A stretch of DNA of 64,000 nt from Siphonodentalium dalli (GCA_032622095.1 CP136067.1:44187549-44251548), one strand, 5' to 3'. Positions 23,221 to 35,449 are shown, numbered from the stretch's first letter. Notes: a model not told the origin generated them from the letters alone. Numbers and translations are program-made.

Positions 23221-23334
23221 GACGTGGTTAGCAGTATCCACGAGCAACTTTAGTAGGATTTTATAAGTTTAGAGTGCACCGTTTACTCCTGGTAGCGCGT
23301 AACGTTGGTAACGGGTGATATATATATATTACTC

Positions 23335-23580
23335 AAATTCAAACGCACTCTTCTTGATGCCAAATTCAAACTGGTTTATCAAGGAGCAAGCTAATGCACG
23401 ATCAGGTACAACGATATACCATAGATACGCCCCCCAAAGATCCACTGCTCTACTATGAAAGCAACCTGCCCGACGGAGAGCGCGTATATAGCTCTGGAAG
23501 GGTCGAGCCTTTTGGAAAATTCCACCGAAACTCGTAAAAGGGAAAAAATGGAAAATCGCGAATCTAGTGTTTTATATTTT
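23335..23580 (+). repeat. Repeat G, copy 3
   Basis: 'aaattcaaactggtttatca', 'gatacgccccccaaagatcc' and 'cttttggaaaattccaccg' match copies 1 and 2. No gene is seen from here to repeat R at 24240. Confidence 0.55.
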
Positions 23581-24239
23581 CAACACTGCATGTGTTTGGT
23601 ATAGTATATATACGGACATCATTAGTTTTAGAGCGGACGGGTAAGCACTCAGATGGCATTATCGATAGTGATATAGTTTTCTCTCGATTACAGTTAACTC
23701 TATTACAAGGACGTTACTGTCGTTAATAGTGTAGCGATGACGTTCTGAATTAATTAATAAGCGGTCTTTCCTCCGCCATTAAAACTAAAAAATTCTGAAT
23801 CCTAAACTGAAAGAACTATCCAATAAATGCGATATAACAGTTATGGTACATTAATATGCTTTACACCCTTTTGACATACATGTCGATTACTATATAAGCA
23901 GACACGCCAAATTTCGTGACCATTGGACAGGATTTGGGCGTCCTGGCGAGGGGTTATAATTAGCCCTAAAATATATCCCTACCGAATACAAATGAACTGA
24001 TTGGCTGGGTGAATGGTGACTCAGTTGGTCAGGACCATGATGCATTAGACTGACATTAATCATCATGACATAAACCTTTGGAATATATTTCTTATTTAGA
24101 AATGTCAATGCAAGTCCACCATCAGATCACAAATCACCAATATGCACTCGCGCGAAGAGGAACACACCTATACGCATAACAAATATATGGTATTGGATAC
24201 CATGGAAGTATATCTGATTCCATGGAATCTGACCTCTAG

Positions 24240-24790
24240 TTTATTAACATTTTATTCAACGAAATTTTGCCTGTTTGTCAAATATCTGAGACAAAAAAGC
24301 CACTTGATTTTAGAGTTATCCATCTTCATCCGCAATTTGGTCCGAGACCGTCTTCTCGTCGACTTTTACTGGGCCACTAGAAAATTATTGGTGGTGAAAA
24401 ATAATAGTTTTCATAAATCGATATCTGACCACTCTGAACCTTTGATGGGTGAGTTCCTTATGGAACCTATTAGGGCCACTTGCTAATGGCGCCGAAAGCG
24501 ACAAAAAGTGCGCCATTAGTAACGCGCCGAAAGCGACAAAAAGTGCGCCGTATAACGGTGCACTTTTTGTCGCTTTCGGCGCGCCGAAACATGCGCTAAT
24601 ATCGCACATTGTGTCGCTTTCGACGCGTTACTAATGGCGCACTTTTTGTCGCTTTCGGCGCGCCATTAGCAAGTGGCCCTAATAGGATTCCATAATTCCT
24701 TGACTCGAATCAAATATTTGTTTTTACCCCCAAAGCCAAGGAAATAGTAATTTGCAAGTGTTAATTCAGATTATGCATCTTCAAATATAA
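24240..24790 (+). repeat. Interspersed repeat R, copy interrupted by a MITE
   Basis: R landmarks run from 'ttcaacgaaattttg' to 'cagattatgcatct'. The repeat is split by the palindromic insertion at 24458-24695. Removing the insertion restores alignment with copy 48864-49312. Confidence 0.75.
24458..24695. mobile_element. 238 bp palindromic MITE inserted in repeat R
   Basis: It starts 'ttatggaacctattagggcc' and ends with its inverse, 'ggccctaata...ccataa'. The arms are about 100 bp and nearly perfect inverted repeats. Inside, the word 'gccgaaagcgacaaaaagtg' occurs twice in each orientation. It is flanked by TTCC (24454-24457 and 24696-24699), and the paralogous repeat at about 49225 shows a single 'ggttcctcgactcg' there, so the empty site is visible. 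No coding capacity. Confidence 0.85.
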
Positions 24791-24834
24791 CATATGAGGG
24801 TGTCACCCCTACCACCCCATGAATCCTGAATACC

Positions 24835-24841
<7 letters not shown>

Positions 24842-24899
<58 letters not shown>
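24842..24899. repeat. (GA)n microsatellite
   Basis: An uninterrupted GA dinucleotide run of about 58 bp. Confidence 0.98.
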
Positions 24900-24902
<3 letters not shown>

Positions 24903-25401
24903 GTGAATATATTGAGTGCCGGTTAAGAAACTAGAGAGTGCAAGTCAAGGTTATTTCGCACTAATTCACCTGACAAATATACTTTTCACACATTTGCTGA
25001 AATTATATCCACAACTTCAACATATCAAGATGTATGAGACTGAATTACATCAAAATGTCATTTTACCTAAGAAATAATCAAATTTTTTAAATTGTTATGC
25101 TATATGTAGAAACTGCGTGCCAGCATGGTTGTTGAATCCTGAAAGATTAAAATGTTGATATGAATCCTCAGTACCAGTTAACAGAGGGGTATTAATCCTA
25201 CGTACCACTTCAAAATCACCTGAATACCGCATACCAGAAAGAGGGAGGGCTGACATCCTCATATATAAGATAAAATATCTTCATGGTTTACAAGATTACA
25301 ATACAGCATAAATCTGTCTCAGTCACACAAAGCTCTTCTGTATAACTGCTAACAGGATTCATCTTCGTTCACATGTACTATATCTCTGTGAGTCATAACA
25401 G

Positions 25402-25578
25402 ATAAGAAACTTTGTCACACATGGCATAGTAAACGCAAGATGTGGAAGGAATTAAGGGAGTTACAGATAAATAACCAGTTCACCAGTACACTGTCACATG
25501 AGTCATGGTATGAAGCCAAATCTGTCTTGGATCATTTAAAACACCACATGCAGTACATTTGTAACACAAGGAATGAAG
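25402..25578 (+). CDS. Internal exon of an unidentified gene
   Basis: The product is unrecognised. The segment is open through 59 codons and is bounded by an acceptor ('cataacag', AG at 25400-25401) and a strong donor ('GAAG|gtgagt', GT at 25579-25580). Its length, 177 nt, keeps phase. The translation is protein-like and charged: it contains KRKMWKELRELQINNQF and SWYEAKSVLDHLKHHMQYIC, with possible helices and no low complexity. I found no confident neighbouring exons, which is expected where introns are long and repeat-filled. A chance open frame with splice-like ends is possible. A gene on the plus strand spanning this part of the window is the simplest reading. Confidence 0.45.
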
Positions 25579-25831
25579 GTGAGTTATTTAGTCCCTCGTA
25601 AACCCCTCCCCCATCACACTAGTCAAATTCTTTGGTATTTTCATGTACCCTGATGTGTATTGTTCAGGGGGGGGGTTGTCGGATTATTTTTTTTTACTTT
25701 TACTTTTGGTCATTTTTTGAGACCCAACCACTTGACCCTAATTTTTTTTCCACTTTGGCAATTTTGTTCCAACCATTTTCGACACCCACCACCCTAGAAA
25801 CACGAATTTTTTTTTTTCGGAAGAATATTAG

Positions 25832-25946
25832 CAATATTGCTGTTCCATTAGCAGCGGGCCCGAGCGGGGCCAACGAGCACCATAGCAAATTGGCAGGACC
25901 TCTTATGAAAAGAGATGGTGCAGCATTATTACCAGGAGCAATGTAG
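25832..25946 (+). CDS. Exon-like segment, doubtful
   Basis: After 'aatattag' (AG at 25830-25831) a frame reads NIAVPLAAGPSGANEHHSKL and continues to a TAG at 25944-25946. The patch is GC-richer than its surroundings. However, 'ccatagcaaattggcaggacc' closely matches the 33 bp minisatellite unit at 27225-27470, which argues that part of it is repeat. It is a possible terminal exon after 25402-25578, with low confidence. Confidence 0.15.
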
Positions 25947-26696
25947 GTCATAATTATATATGTAAATGGACGGCCCAGAACTTCAGAGTAAACAGTTGTA
26001 TCGTGATGTACTCACATGGAAGTTATAAAAAACTTTTATCATTTTCATAACTCGTCATTAAAATTACGGCTAATCGTGGATTAACTGCCCATTGTGCATT
26101 ATGTCTAATGTCGGCGATCATACATGCATGTCATTAAGTGGCAATTCATCAATTGACAACTTCCTTCCGACATTGCCAAATCGCGTGTATATAATAGTTA
26201 TCGGTCAATAATAGCTATCTCAGGTGCAATATGGGTGGCTACTGAGAACACATCCCACGTATAGATGTGTCAATTGTTTCGTAGAAACCAACCCTAAAAC
26301 GTGGGGGTGATGGTTACAAAATTGTTTCTAATATCTCTGCGGTCCCCCAGTCAGTGATGTGATGTTATCGGGAACTTTATATAATTTGTCCTTCGTGAAC
26401 AGGTAAGGGTATCACCCCTTATAAAGTGATCTTGCTAATTTGCCATTATGTTGGTGGGTCCTGCTATGTAGGGAAATCGTATGTTGCTAAGTACCGTTAT
26501 TTTTCGAAAGTTGTCATGTTCGCGTTAGTTTGCTAATATGGACGAATCAAAGAAACACCAGTGGATGTATGAAACATTCAAAAACAGATATACTTTAAAA
26601 TATTTCAATAATGACTGCGCAGGTGCTTGAAAAAAAACGGCAGAAATAGCCATCTTGATTATGATTGGTTTGCAACAACCAACACACACAGTCTCC
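25947..26696. other. Non-coding, nothing recognised
   Basis: No gene is visible. An inverse copy of the 33 bp minisatellite word ('gctaatttgccattatgttg') occurs at about 26435. Confidence 0.35.
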
Positions 26697-27097
26697 ATAT
26701 AATCAGATTCCAACAACAACAACATTTTTAGAAATGCCGCTTCAGTTATCAGATAAATCGATAAATTGATCAAAAATAATGCTAACCACTGTCAACTAGA
26801 GTATAAAATTGCCCGAAAAGTGTTATTTATCAACTTGTTGTTCGACGAAATTTGACCTCTTGATTTTAGAGTTATCTATCTTCATCCGCAATTTGGTCCG
26901 AGACCGTCGCCTCGTAGACTGTCTACTGGGACATTAATAATTCACGATGGTGAAAAATAATAAATTTAAAAAATCGATATCTAATAATTTTGAGCTTTGA
27001 TATGTGGGTTCCTCGACTCGAATCAAATAATTTTTACCACCGAATCCAAATAAATAGTAATTGATGGGCGCTTAATCGGATTATGCATCTTTAAAAA
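26697..27097 (+). repeat. Interspersed repeat R, copy
   Basis: Runs from 'ataatcagattccaacaaca' through 'cttgattttagagttatcta' to 'cggattatgcatctt'. It is the most complete uninterrupted copy besides 48864-49312. Confidence 0.75.
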
Positions 27098-27224
27098 ATA
27101 TTTTATAACACATGTTTTTTAATGTGTTATACACACTCCTCGATTCGTTCTGATTAACAAAACTCCGCGAACATAACAACTTTAACAGCACCAATTTACC
27201 TTGCCAATATCATATCAGTTTAGT

Positions 27225-27470
27225 TGGAACCATGTACCAACCATCATAACAAATTAGCAGGACCCATGTACTAACATCATAGAAAATGATCAGGACTCAT
27301 GTACCAACATCATAACAAATTAGCAGGACTCATGTACCAACATCATAGCAAATTAGCAGGACCCATGATGTACTAACATCATAGCAAATTAGCAGGACTC
27401 ATGTACCAATATCATAACAAATTAGCAGGACCCATGTACCAAGATCATAGCAAATTATCAGGTCCACTTA
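27225..27470 (+). repeat. 33 bp minisatellite, about 7 copies
   Basis: The unit is 'catgtaccaacatcat' followed by 'a(a/g)caaattagcaggac(t/c)', about 33 bp. Single related words occur at 25883 and, inverted, at 26435. Confidence 0.85.
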
Positions 27471-28507
27471 ACCAGGGTGGGTCTGTTGAACCTTTATGTA
27501 TGAATTTAAAGGTCAACGGTCCGATCTGACACCATAAAACTACTACTGGCACGTTTTCTACACAATACAATAATTAGATCGCGCCAATGAGCCCATTCAT
27601 ATGGCAAAATTGGTCATTGTCGCATCGTTTCGTACAGTTAAAAATCACCCAAGATCTCCTAAACATGCAAAAGGTCACCCAGCATCTTATAACAAAATAT
27701 ATATATTAAATCAGTCGCATGTTAATTATGATCACAATAATTATTTGTTTGTGATTTTCGAGCGAAATTTCAACCGAATTTGATGGGTATAACATCCGCG
27801 TTGAGTTTGACTGTCGCGGAGGAACGAGACATTGAGATGCTGGGTGACTTTTTGTACATATTTTGAGATCCTGTTTGTATTTTTGCACGTTTAAAGGCAC
27901 GTGCGGCCTTAATTGTCGAAAATATTCATATTTGTTCCAAACACCGTAAACAGAAAAACATTAAAACGCATACAGTTCCGTTCATATATACCATGACTAT
28001 CGCGTACACAGAATGTTATCATAAAGACCTACTATATGTTACCCAAGCAAGAGTCTGATTGTGTTACAGAAGCCAGCACAATGCTACTGGCTAATCACAC
28101 ATAAATGGCATAAACGCTCTTTATTAGTTCCATATCAGGTATTCACCAACAAAGAACGCTCTTTATGTTTACCATCATAATATAAACAAACACCAGAAAA
28201 GTAACTTTTTATGCTTTTGTTTACATAACAATGGTCAAACATATGACCATAACATACTGTTTATGCGATATATCTTATTTGTATACGGACAAAGTCTATC
28301 TACATTTTGATGTTCTTTCTGTTTGTGGCGGTTTTAGACGGGTGGAGATATGTTCACAGGATACCCACCGCCAAGGCCAACCGTGTCTTTAAGAGATGCC
28401 TGGCTGTCTTTTTTGCTCGATACCATGAGACAATGACCGATTCAGCTTTAGTATAAGTATGAGTCGAGGTTCTGATGGTCAGATCGGCTCTCAAAAATAA
28501 AATAGGA
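27471..28507. other. Non-coding; AACGCTCTTTAT words
   Basis: No confident gene. Two AACGCTCTTTAT words lie at about 28113 and 28155. A GC-richer patch at 28335-28440 has two open frames of about 35 codons after a T-rich AG, but nothing decides between them. Confidence 0.3.
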
Positions 28508-28810
28508 AGTTTTATAGGTACTCAATCCGATCAGACGGTCACCATATCACCAAGTTACAACAACAACAACAACCACATTTCTTCAAATACGCTTTTGTTA
28601 TCAGAATCGAGTAATTACAACAAAATAATGCTAACCGCTGTCAACTATGGTGTAAAATTTCCCAAAACGGGTTAATTATCAACATGTTGTTCAACGAAAT
28701 ATGGCCGTATTACCATTTGATTTTAGGGTTATCCGTCTTCACCCGCCATTTTGTCCGAGACGATCGGTTTGACGTCTCTTTTCTGGGCCACAAATTATTA
28801 CACATTTCGA
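28508..28810 (+). repeat. Interspersed repeat R, 3'-truncated copy
   Basis: 'aggtactcaatccgatcaga', an (AAC)n run, 'catttgattttagggttatc' and 'tccgagacga' match R. The copy stops before the 3' third. Confidence 0.7.
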
Positions 28811-28971
28811 GAAGTTCTCAATTATAATCTGTTGTTCTCGTTTTCAAAGTAAAACTGATGGATGCTTTGTTGGATTTTCGTGATGCTGGTGCTATATATA
28901 CACTAATGATTTTGATTACAGGCACTTTTTTTTTCTTTCTTTTGCCTTATAAGCTAAAAATTTGGAAATAT

Positions 28972-29503
28972 GACTAATTTGTGGATCATGACACGAATCT
29001 CTACTCTGGGTAACGCCCGTAGAGATCATATTCACCAGCACAAAACCTTGAATTGTTGACAGGGAACCTTATAAAATCGAAAACATAACGCGGGGAATAT
29101 ATTTCTTTGTTATTATCTGTTCCTAAAAAATGTACATCATTATAGGAAGGTCCCAACTCGAAATTGCATGATTTACTGTGACTTTTCTAAGCCGATATCG
29201 CAAAAAAAACAATGAAAAATTAATTACCGAGGAGAAATTCCATAATTGTAAGCGACGCAAAGCAAAATTGGCCACAAAGTCACTTAAATCGTGAAATCTC
29301 TAGTTAGGACATTCACCTACAGTGAAGTACGTTATTTAGGAACAGATAATAACTAAGAATTATTTTCCCCGCCTTATTTTTTCGACTTCATTAGATTCCC
29401 TGTCAAAACTTCAAAAAGTTCCAAGGTTTTGTACTGATGGAATATGACCCCTATACAGGCGTTAACCAGATTTGAGATTCATGGCACGATCTCACTAATT
29501 TGG
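28972..29503. mobile_element. Inverted-repeat element, about 530 bp
   Basis: Arms of about 200 bp are inverted. 'ggtaacgcccgtagagatca' on the left mirrors 'atgacccctatacaggcgtt' on the right. 'tattatctgttcctaaa' mirrors 'tttaggaacagataata', and 'gttgacagggaac' mirrors 'ttccctgtcaaaac'. No ORF of note. The 61-codon frame starting at 29444 reads out of the right arm and is not supported. Confidence 0.65.
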
Positions 29504-30547
29504 TGTCAAATGGGACCGTGGATCTTTAATGGGGTTGTAATAATGATAATATGCTTTTTTTTATTGACATCCTCATTAGTGAAACTGCGAATTTTAGAAA
29601 AAAAATATATTTTATCCATATCTGCATAGAGAGCTTCAAGAGCCTATTTTATATAGGTCTCAGTCGTGAAATGTGAAAATGTTGTACTCCTTAGAATCTT
29701 GCCGATTTGATTTTAGGACTTACCGAATTCCAGAAATGATTCTTTAATTTGTGGTCAATGTATAAAGTTATACATAGGCTATAAGTCAAATGATCATTAA
29801 TGATTGCGAATGTCAAGACTATATAGTAGGTTCTAATTCTGTCATTATACTACAGGTTGTTTTTCTTCGCCCATTTTATATTGTTTGTTGATTGAGGTTT
29901 TTATGGATGTTCCGGTTAAAATTATGATATCTTTATTTCCTCCATATTGAAGAGTATCGCATTTTACAAAAACATATTTACATTTTAAATAATACACGAA
30001 TTTTATTAAAGTTATAAATATAAAAAAAACAAATATAAGAAATTTGAATGGGGATTTCCATGCAGATTCACAGACCAAAAGTTATGTATGAAGCAGTTGT
30101 TTAGGAACCAACGCAGGTGTATCATTGTGTTCCCATTCAAAATTGGTCATTATAAGGATTGCCTTATAACCGGTATGGCCGCCCCGATCTATGTGTATGA
30201 CTGTATGTATATGTACGCACATGCATGTATGTACACATATGTGTATATAATTATGATTGTGCACCCGCGTAAATGTGGTTTATATTTGTGTTGTACGGCC
30301 TAATGTATACTTGTATGTATGTAAGGGTGTTTATGGGCGATGGTGTGTGCGCATGTATATGTATATCAATTTTTGTGTAAAACATACTCTCCTAGTTGGA
30401 GGAAATAAAGATATATATATTATGTCCAATGATGCCATATCAACAACGTTGCGATATTCACAGTACTGACGAATAATTTATCTGTATTTATATTTATGTA
30501 TCTCAGATGCCATATATATTGGTCGCGACGACAACGATTACATGTAG
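29504..30547. other. Non-coding, nothing recognised
   Basis: AT-rich DNA with TATGTATG-like runs (about 30190-30250). No gene, RNA or clear repeat seen. Confidence 0.35.
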
Positions 30548-30586
30548 TGATGGTGATGATGATGATGATGATGATGATAATGATGA
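30548..30586. repeat. (GAT)n microsatellite
   Basis: A run of TGA/GAT trinucleotides with one or two interruptions. The acidic run it produces in translation is an artefact. Confidence 0.9.
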
Positions 30587-31311
30587 CTATTATTTTGAGG
30601 ATGAAACTGGTGTGATGATGAAGGTGATGTTGATAATGCTGATTATGACCCTCGAGAGGTCGCTGTATATTTTGTACATATCCATATTTTTGTATATAAT
30701 TTCGTTTTCTCATGTCAAATTTGATTAGAGAATAAAGCATATATATGAGAATTAAGAATAAGATTTTAGTTTTGAAGAAAAAAATGTATCCGGATGCATG
30801 TGGTTTGGCAGTCATATAAATATCCAGACTCCGTCTCATTTCTTTCACCTATGTAGATGTTGATTGTAATGAAACATTGGTCTAGTTTGAAGGAGACTGG
30901 TGGTTTGATATCTCTGGACAAGACAGTGCACGTGTAAGTTGTCACGTTTGTTGATAGTGTAAAGTAATCTTTAATTTATGTCTGTTAATTTATCCACCAA
31001 TAATATTGACAGGGTACCTATACGTACATTACGATCATGACTAACGAAAGCGACAATAAAAAACAACTAACCTTTATGGCCAAATTACATATATCCTGGA
31101 CCCAACCACCCATTAATTTGATGTACAACGTTATGCTACAGGATGACGAATAAATGATCTAATTAGGGCATACTCCCACTTATAGTATAAGTGATTATGG
31201 CAAGAAGTATCTTATTTGACACGGTGCATGTTTAGAAACAAATAATTTACTGCCAGCGCAAGAATTGTATGATAATGTACTATAGACAGAATACAGAGAG
31301 GTGTATGTATA

Positions 31312-31561
31312 TAGAGTATATATAGAGTTCTTCCCCTTTCATTGAAAAAGTTAGAATTCTGTTGCATTCTGGGTTTCAGATGGGGGGAATTCTTCAGCAG
31401 TTTTCTATTTCTCTGTGGGCATCTTCTGAGACGCATATGTTTCAAATAGTGATGAATTATGGTATTTTAATCATATTTTATGGCATAGATTGTTATTAAA
31501 ACCGAATATCAAGTCACTATAAAATTTTTATCGGAGACTCGAAAATTAAGTGGGCCTTTAA
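31312..31561 (+). mobile_element. TTAA MITE family D, 5'-truncated copy (D1)
   Basis: It shares 'gaattctgttgcattctggg', 'cttctgagacgcata' and 'gactcgaaaattaagtgggc' with complete copies. It ends on TTAA (31558-31561), which is at the same time the left TTAA of the next copy. Confidence 0.7.
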
Positions 31562-31580
31562 AGGCCCACTTAATTTTCGA
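31539..31580. repeat. Perfect 42 bp palindrome at a MITE-MITE junction
   Basis: The terminal inverted repeats of D1 (ending) and D2 (starting) meet at one shared TTAA, giving a perfect 42 bp palindrome centred on TTTAAA. It is a predicted hairpin. Confidence 0.95.
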
Positions 31581-32037
31581 ACCCCTAATTCACATTATGC
31601 CATATTATATACCATTTGAAAGAGTAAGCTCCAAAATATTGCATTTAAAACTTATTCGATGTAATAAACTGTGAACATGGTGTTCTTATTGAGAAACTGG
31701 TGTCTGTCCTGTGATCAAGTTTATGCACAAAGTCAATTATTTCCAATGAAAGGGGAATAAACTCTATATATTTAGATATAGAGTTATTCCCCTTCCATTT
31801 AAAATACATATTTAGTTTGAATTCTGTTGCATTCTGGGAGCCAAAGGGGGGGAATTATTTTTATTATTTCAGCTATTTTCTATTACTCTATGGCCACCTT
31901 ACGAGACATAGACATTCCAAATTGTGATGGATTATAGTATTTTAATAATATTTTATGGCATAGATCATTATTAAAACAGTATATCAAGGCACAATAAAAA
32001 AAATAATCGGTGACTCGAAAATTAAGTGGGCCTTTAA
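31558..32037 (+). mobile_element. TTAA MITE family D, complete copy (D2)
   Basis: The ends are TTAA plus 'aggcccacttaattttcga' and the inverse 'tcgaaaattaagtgggcct' plus TTAA. Length is about 480 bp. TTAA target duplication with short inverted termini is the insertion signature of the piggyBac superfamily (established), so D is probably a piggyBac-like MITE (inference). It holds an extra internal hairpin, 'ggggaataa...ttattcccc' (31751-31797), absent from D3. Confidence 0.8.
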
Positions 32038-32239
32038 TATTCGCAAGGGTAAACAATGACTTTGTTGTGTCACTAGTGAAGTTTAAAGCCCCAGTCATCC
32101 AGATTAAGGTTAACAATTCTAGTCACATTGACAGCCGTCTTGGCCTATATAAGTGGAGTCAGGTATCCTGGCTATATATAGTAAGGTTCCCGCGTCAAGT
32201 TCCCACACTGTCTCGCGGCTTCTCAGTGCATTGGACGCC

Positions 32240-33175
32240 TATCCTATATCAGGTCAGACACATCCTGAATTCCACTATTATAGTGGTATATGACCATAAA
32301 ATATTCATATATTCATGTTTCCTTTGCGTCGGGAACAGAAGACGTTCAAGACGACGCATACCAGTGCACATCCAAATTTCACTCTTATATATAAGGCATA
32401 TTATATATGGACTTGTTCGGGTGCGTGAAACTGATAAGTTAGTATGCAGGTGCTATGTCAACTGAATGGATGTAGCATTCTACTAACATCGCCGAAACTC
32501 TCAAGAAATGAACCGTATGTATACCATTCCATAGAAAACGTGGAACTAACTACGCTCAATTGTAATATATACTACTCGATTCGGGACGCAACTGTCGGCG
32601 AGAAGCTAACGAAAACGATTCCGCCATCGAGAGTGGAGAGTCCTTCATTTAATTAATATATCAGAATGACTGTGTGTGTTGTCACTTTCGATATAGTATT
32701 TGTTAAAATAACTACTTTGAGCAAGATTATTTTCCATTTCTATTTGATCACCATACCGGAATGTTTCACATTACTTTAACAATGTCGCAGTGAATGAACA
32801 GTCTTCCGACAAAATTAGTTATATGCAATTTTTGCGCCAGCTTTGTTATTCAATACTATTACTAATATATGCCTTTCTAAATGACAATAACAGGATGACT
32901 CAATCGATCCTTCGTAACAACATAAATTTAAACTAATTGAATGCTAATTGAGTTGATTATCGTGTGCCATCATGTTTAATCATTCTCCTGGACAAAATGT
33001 ATGTATGATACCGAATTAGCGTGACACTGATTTTGAATAATTTGTATGAAATATGATTCTGGATTATCACTCTTTTATCAAATTCACAAAACGGTAATGG
33101 TCATATATATACCACTATAATAGTAGAATACCACTATATCAGCGGAATTTAGGATGTGCCTGACCTGTATATAGG
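32240..33175. mobile_element. Inverted-repeat element, about 0.94 kb
   Basis: The left arm 'atcaggtcagacacatcctg' with 'ccactattatagtggtatat' (32250-32292) mirrors the right arm 'tataccactataatagt...aggatgtgcctgacct' (33108-33168). The spacer has only short open frames. Confidence 0.5.
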
Positions 33176-33334
33176 TCTCAGTTTTACATAAGCATTTCAG
33201 TTTGACAAAATATAAACATCTATCGGTCTTGTGAAATAAAATAATCGTTTAACCATTTCTATACTACTAGCAAATGGATTCTCCCTCTCCGTTGCAAAAG
33301 TGTACATTGGAATGGTCTATTAGTCGGATTCCTT

Positions 33335-34280
33335 ATGTCGAAAAAAATGGTCGCGCGTTTTCGGAATGTTAAAAGCGATATGAGAACAGTTTCTACACCA
33401 CCAGCGTGTCTATTTTCAGAATCTACCTGTTTCCAGCTTGATATTTTAGTGGAAACAGGTTTTTGTGAGGCTTTTGTTTGTGTACCCCTCTATTTTCCCC
33501 CCGTCCACCTGGTAATAAAACATGCTATTACGCATAGCAAGTTCGGTAAGTGGCTTTCTTTGTTCTTGGAAATCGAAAAACATGGGGAGGTCTTGCCACA
33601 AATTACTTAATTACATATCTTAATAAGGAATAGTGTCATAATATCATCAGATGATTTGTATTTATGACTGCATTTTCAACTTTCTTTCCCAAATATTAAG
33701 GTATTGTATATTCTTAAAATGAGCTACATCACATATAACATGAACAATCCACAAGGATATCTTGATCATATGCCACAAACAAAACTTCGATACATCGATT
33801 TTTGGTAAAGATATCGCAGAAAATCTAACCCTACCCCCACCCTCGCTGATTTCACAAGTCATATTCCTTTGGTAGAAAACAATGGTCGCGCCATTTCGGA
33901 TTGTCTAAGTCGACATGCGAACGGTTTATTTATCAATAGCGTGTCTACGTTCAGAGTTTACCTGTGTCCAGTTGAAATTTTATTGGAAAAAAAGTGTTTT
34001 TGGACTGTTTAAAACTTTAAAGAGCGTTTGCTTATTATACAAATATTAATCCTCATAACTAACTTTCTGGTGGACTGTGCGAGTTGAAATTAACAAAAAG
34101 TTTCAAATATGGCGGTCGACTTTCAGAGTCTACTTGTTTCCAGTCTGACATTTTAGTGGCAACAAATTGTTTGGACGGTTTTAAAATTTTAAAGAGCGTT
34201 TCCTGATTATACATATATTAACTAACACGATTAGCCTTTTCATGAATTGTGCGAGTTTAAATTATGCACATATGTCAAGT
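33335..34280 (+). repeat. Degenerate repeat, three partial units
   Basis: 'cagaatctacctgtttccag' (33418), 'cagagtttacctgtgtccag' (33951) and 'cagagtctacttgtttccag' (34124) lead similar 120-150 bp segments. Two are followed by 'ttttaaagagcgtt(t)'. No gene is called. The 91-codon frame at 33335-33610 has no independent support. Confidence 0.45.
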
Positions 34281-34775
34281 ATGACTCTGAAATGTATTTG
34301 TGAGAATATCGGTATCGTCGGATAAGTCTCTGTGGGTACAGTACAACAGTTGCGATCAAATTTTAACGTTGAACCATATAGATAGTTTGACAATTTACCC
34401 AAATGTTCACAGTGGTGGAACTTAATGGCTATTATATATGCAAGGCTCTTTCATGTAATCTATCGTAACTACATGTGATTTTACAAAATTAACTTGCAAT
34501 ATAATCAGGCCACCCGATACAGTAGTTGATAAAAAATGTGGTTCACATCAATCATATACATCACCATCACGTGCTTCAGTGATAATGTCCACTATTCTAC
34601 AAATGTAATGTGTATCAAGACTAAATTTTCAGGATATCGTTGTAAAATTGATTGATCGTGTTTTCTCATCAATTGACAAAATTTATGTTTATTGCCAGGA
34701 CGAAGTACCGCATAATACGGAGTTGTGTGCTAACAAATCTGTGAGTCATATTTATGTAAGTGTCAGTCAAAACTT

Positions 34776-35449
34776 TTAGGACATGGGAATATATTTTTTA
34801 TTTCATGACTACAAAATATATACTAATTCGTGACCACGAAATAACTAATTCGTGGCCACGAAATAACTAATTGTGATATACGCTCGTCAGTCCCATTGTT
34901 GTAATGGAAGCGGATAGAGATGATCTGGTTGTAATTGTCCACCATCTTGGCATGAGACACGGGGATTTGAGATAAAGGGTGTTGTAGGGTGGCCCGTAAA
35001 ACAAATTAAGTAATCATCCCTTTCACCAACCCGATCCAAAGTTGCCGCCATCCTTATTTGACTTAAATTGGCCAATATGCCGAGAGAAATGTCATTCCCA
35101 TTCGATCCCTTGTGGTAAAAACTAATGAATATTCAGTTTGTCTTGGAGCCACCTGACCCGTGTTTCCACATTCTCTCTGGGCTAGTTTATATCGGACGTT
35201 CCTATCCCCATAGAGCCCTGATCCCACACCATAAGGTTGTTTATAGTAGCTTCTTTGCGATCGTATGCATTGTTTCTAAAACATCAACTTAGTGTAACCA
35301 TACCGTAAATGTATCTGAATATATGCAAAGGCCACGAATTAGTAATTTCGTGGCCACGAATTAGTTATTTCGTGGCCACAAAATAGTTATTTCGTGGCCA
35401 TGAATTAGTATTTCGTGGCCACAAAAAAAAAAAAATCCCATGTCCTAAA
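34776..35449. mobile_element. Foldback element with palindromic TTCGTGGCCACGAA arms
   Basis: Terminal inverted repeat 'ttaggacatggga' (34776) and 'tcccatgtcctaa' (35436-35448). Subterminal arms are 3 (left, 34800-34870) and 4 (right, 35329-35425) units of about 22 bp built on the self-complementary word TTCGTGGCCACGAA. The loop is about 460 bp without a credible ORF. It abuts the next inverted-repeat element. Confidence 0.8.

Noticed and set aside
28335-28440. Terminal-exon candidate after a T-rich AG, with two competing frames of about 35 codons.
   Set aside because: Both frames are equally plausible, they are short, and there is no donor partner or homologous feature.
30507-30728. 73-codon frame with a poly-Asp run.
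   Set aside because: Caused by the (GAT)n microsatellite.
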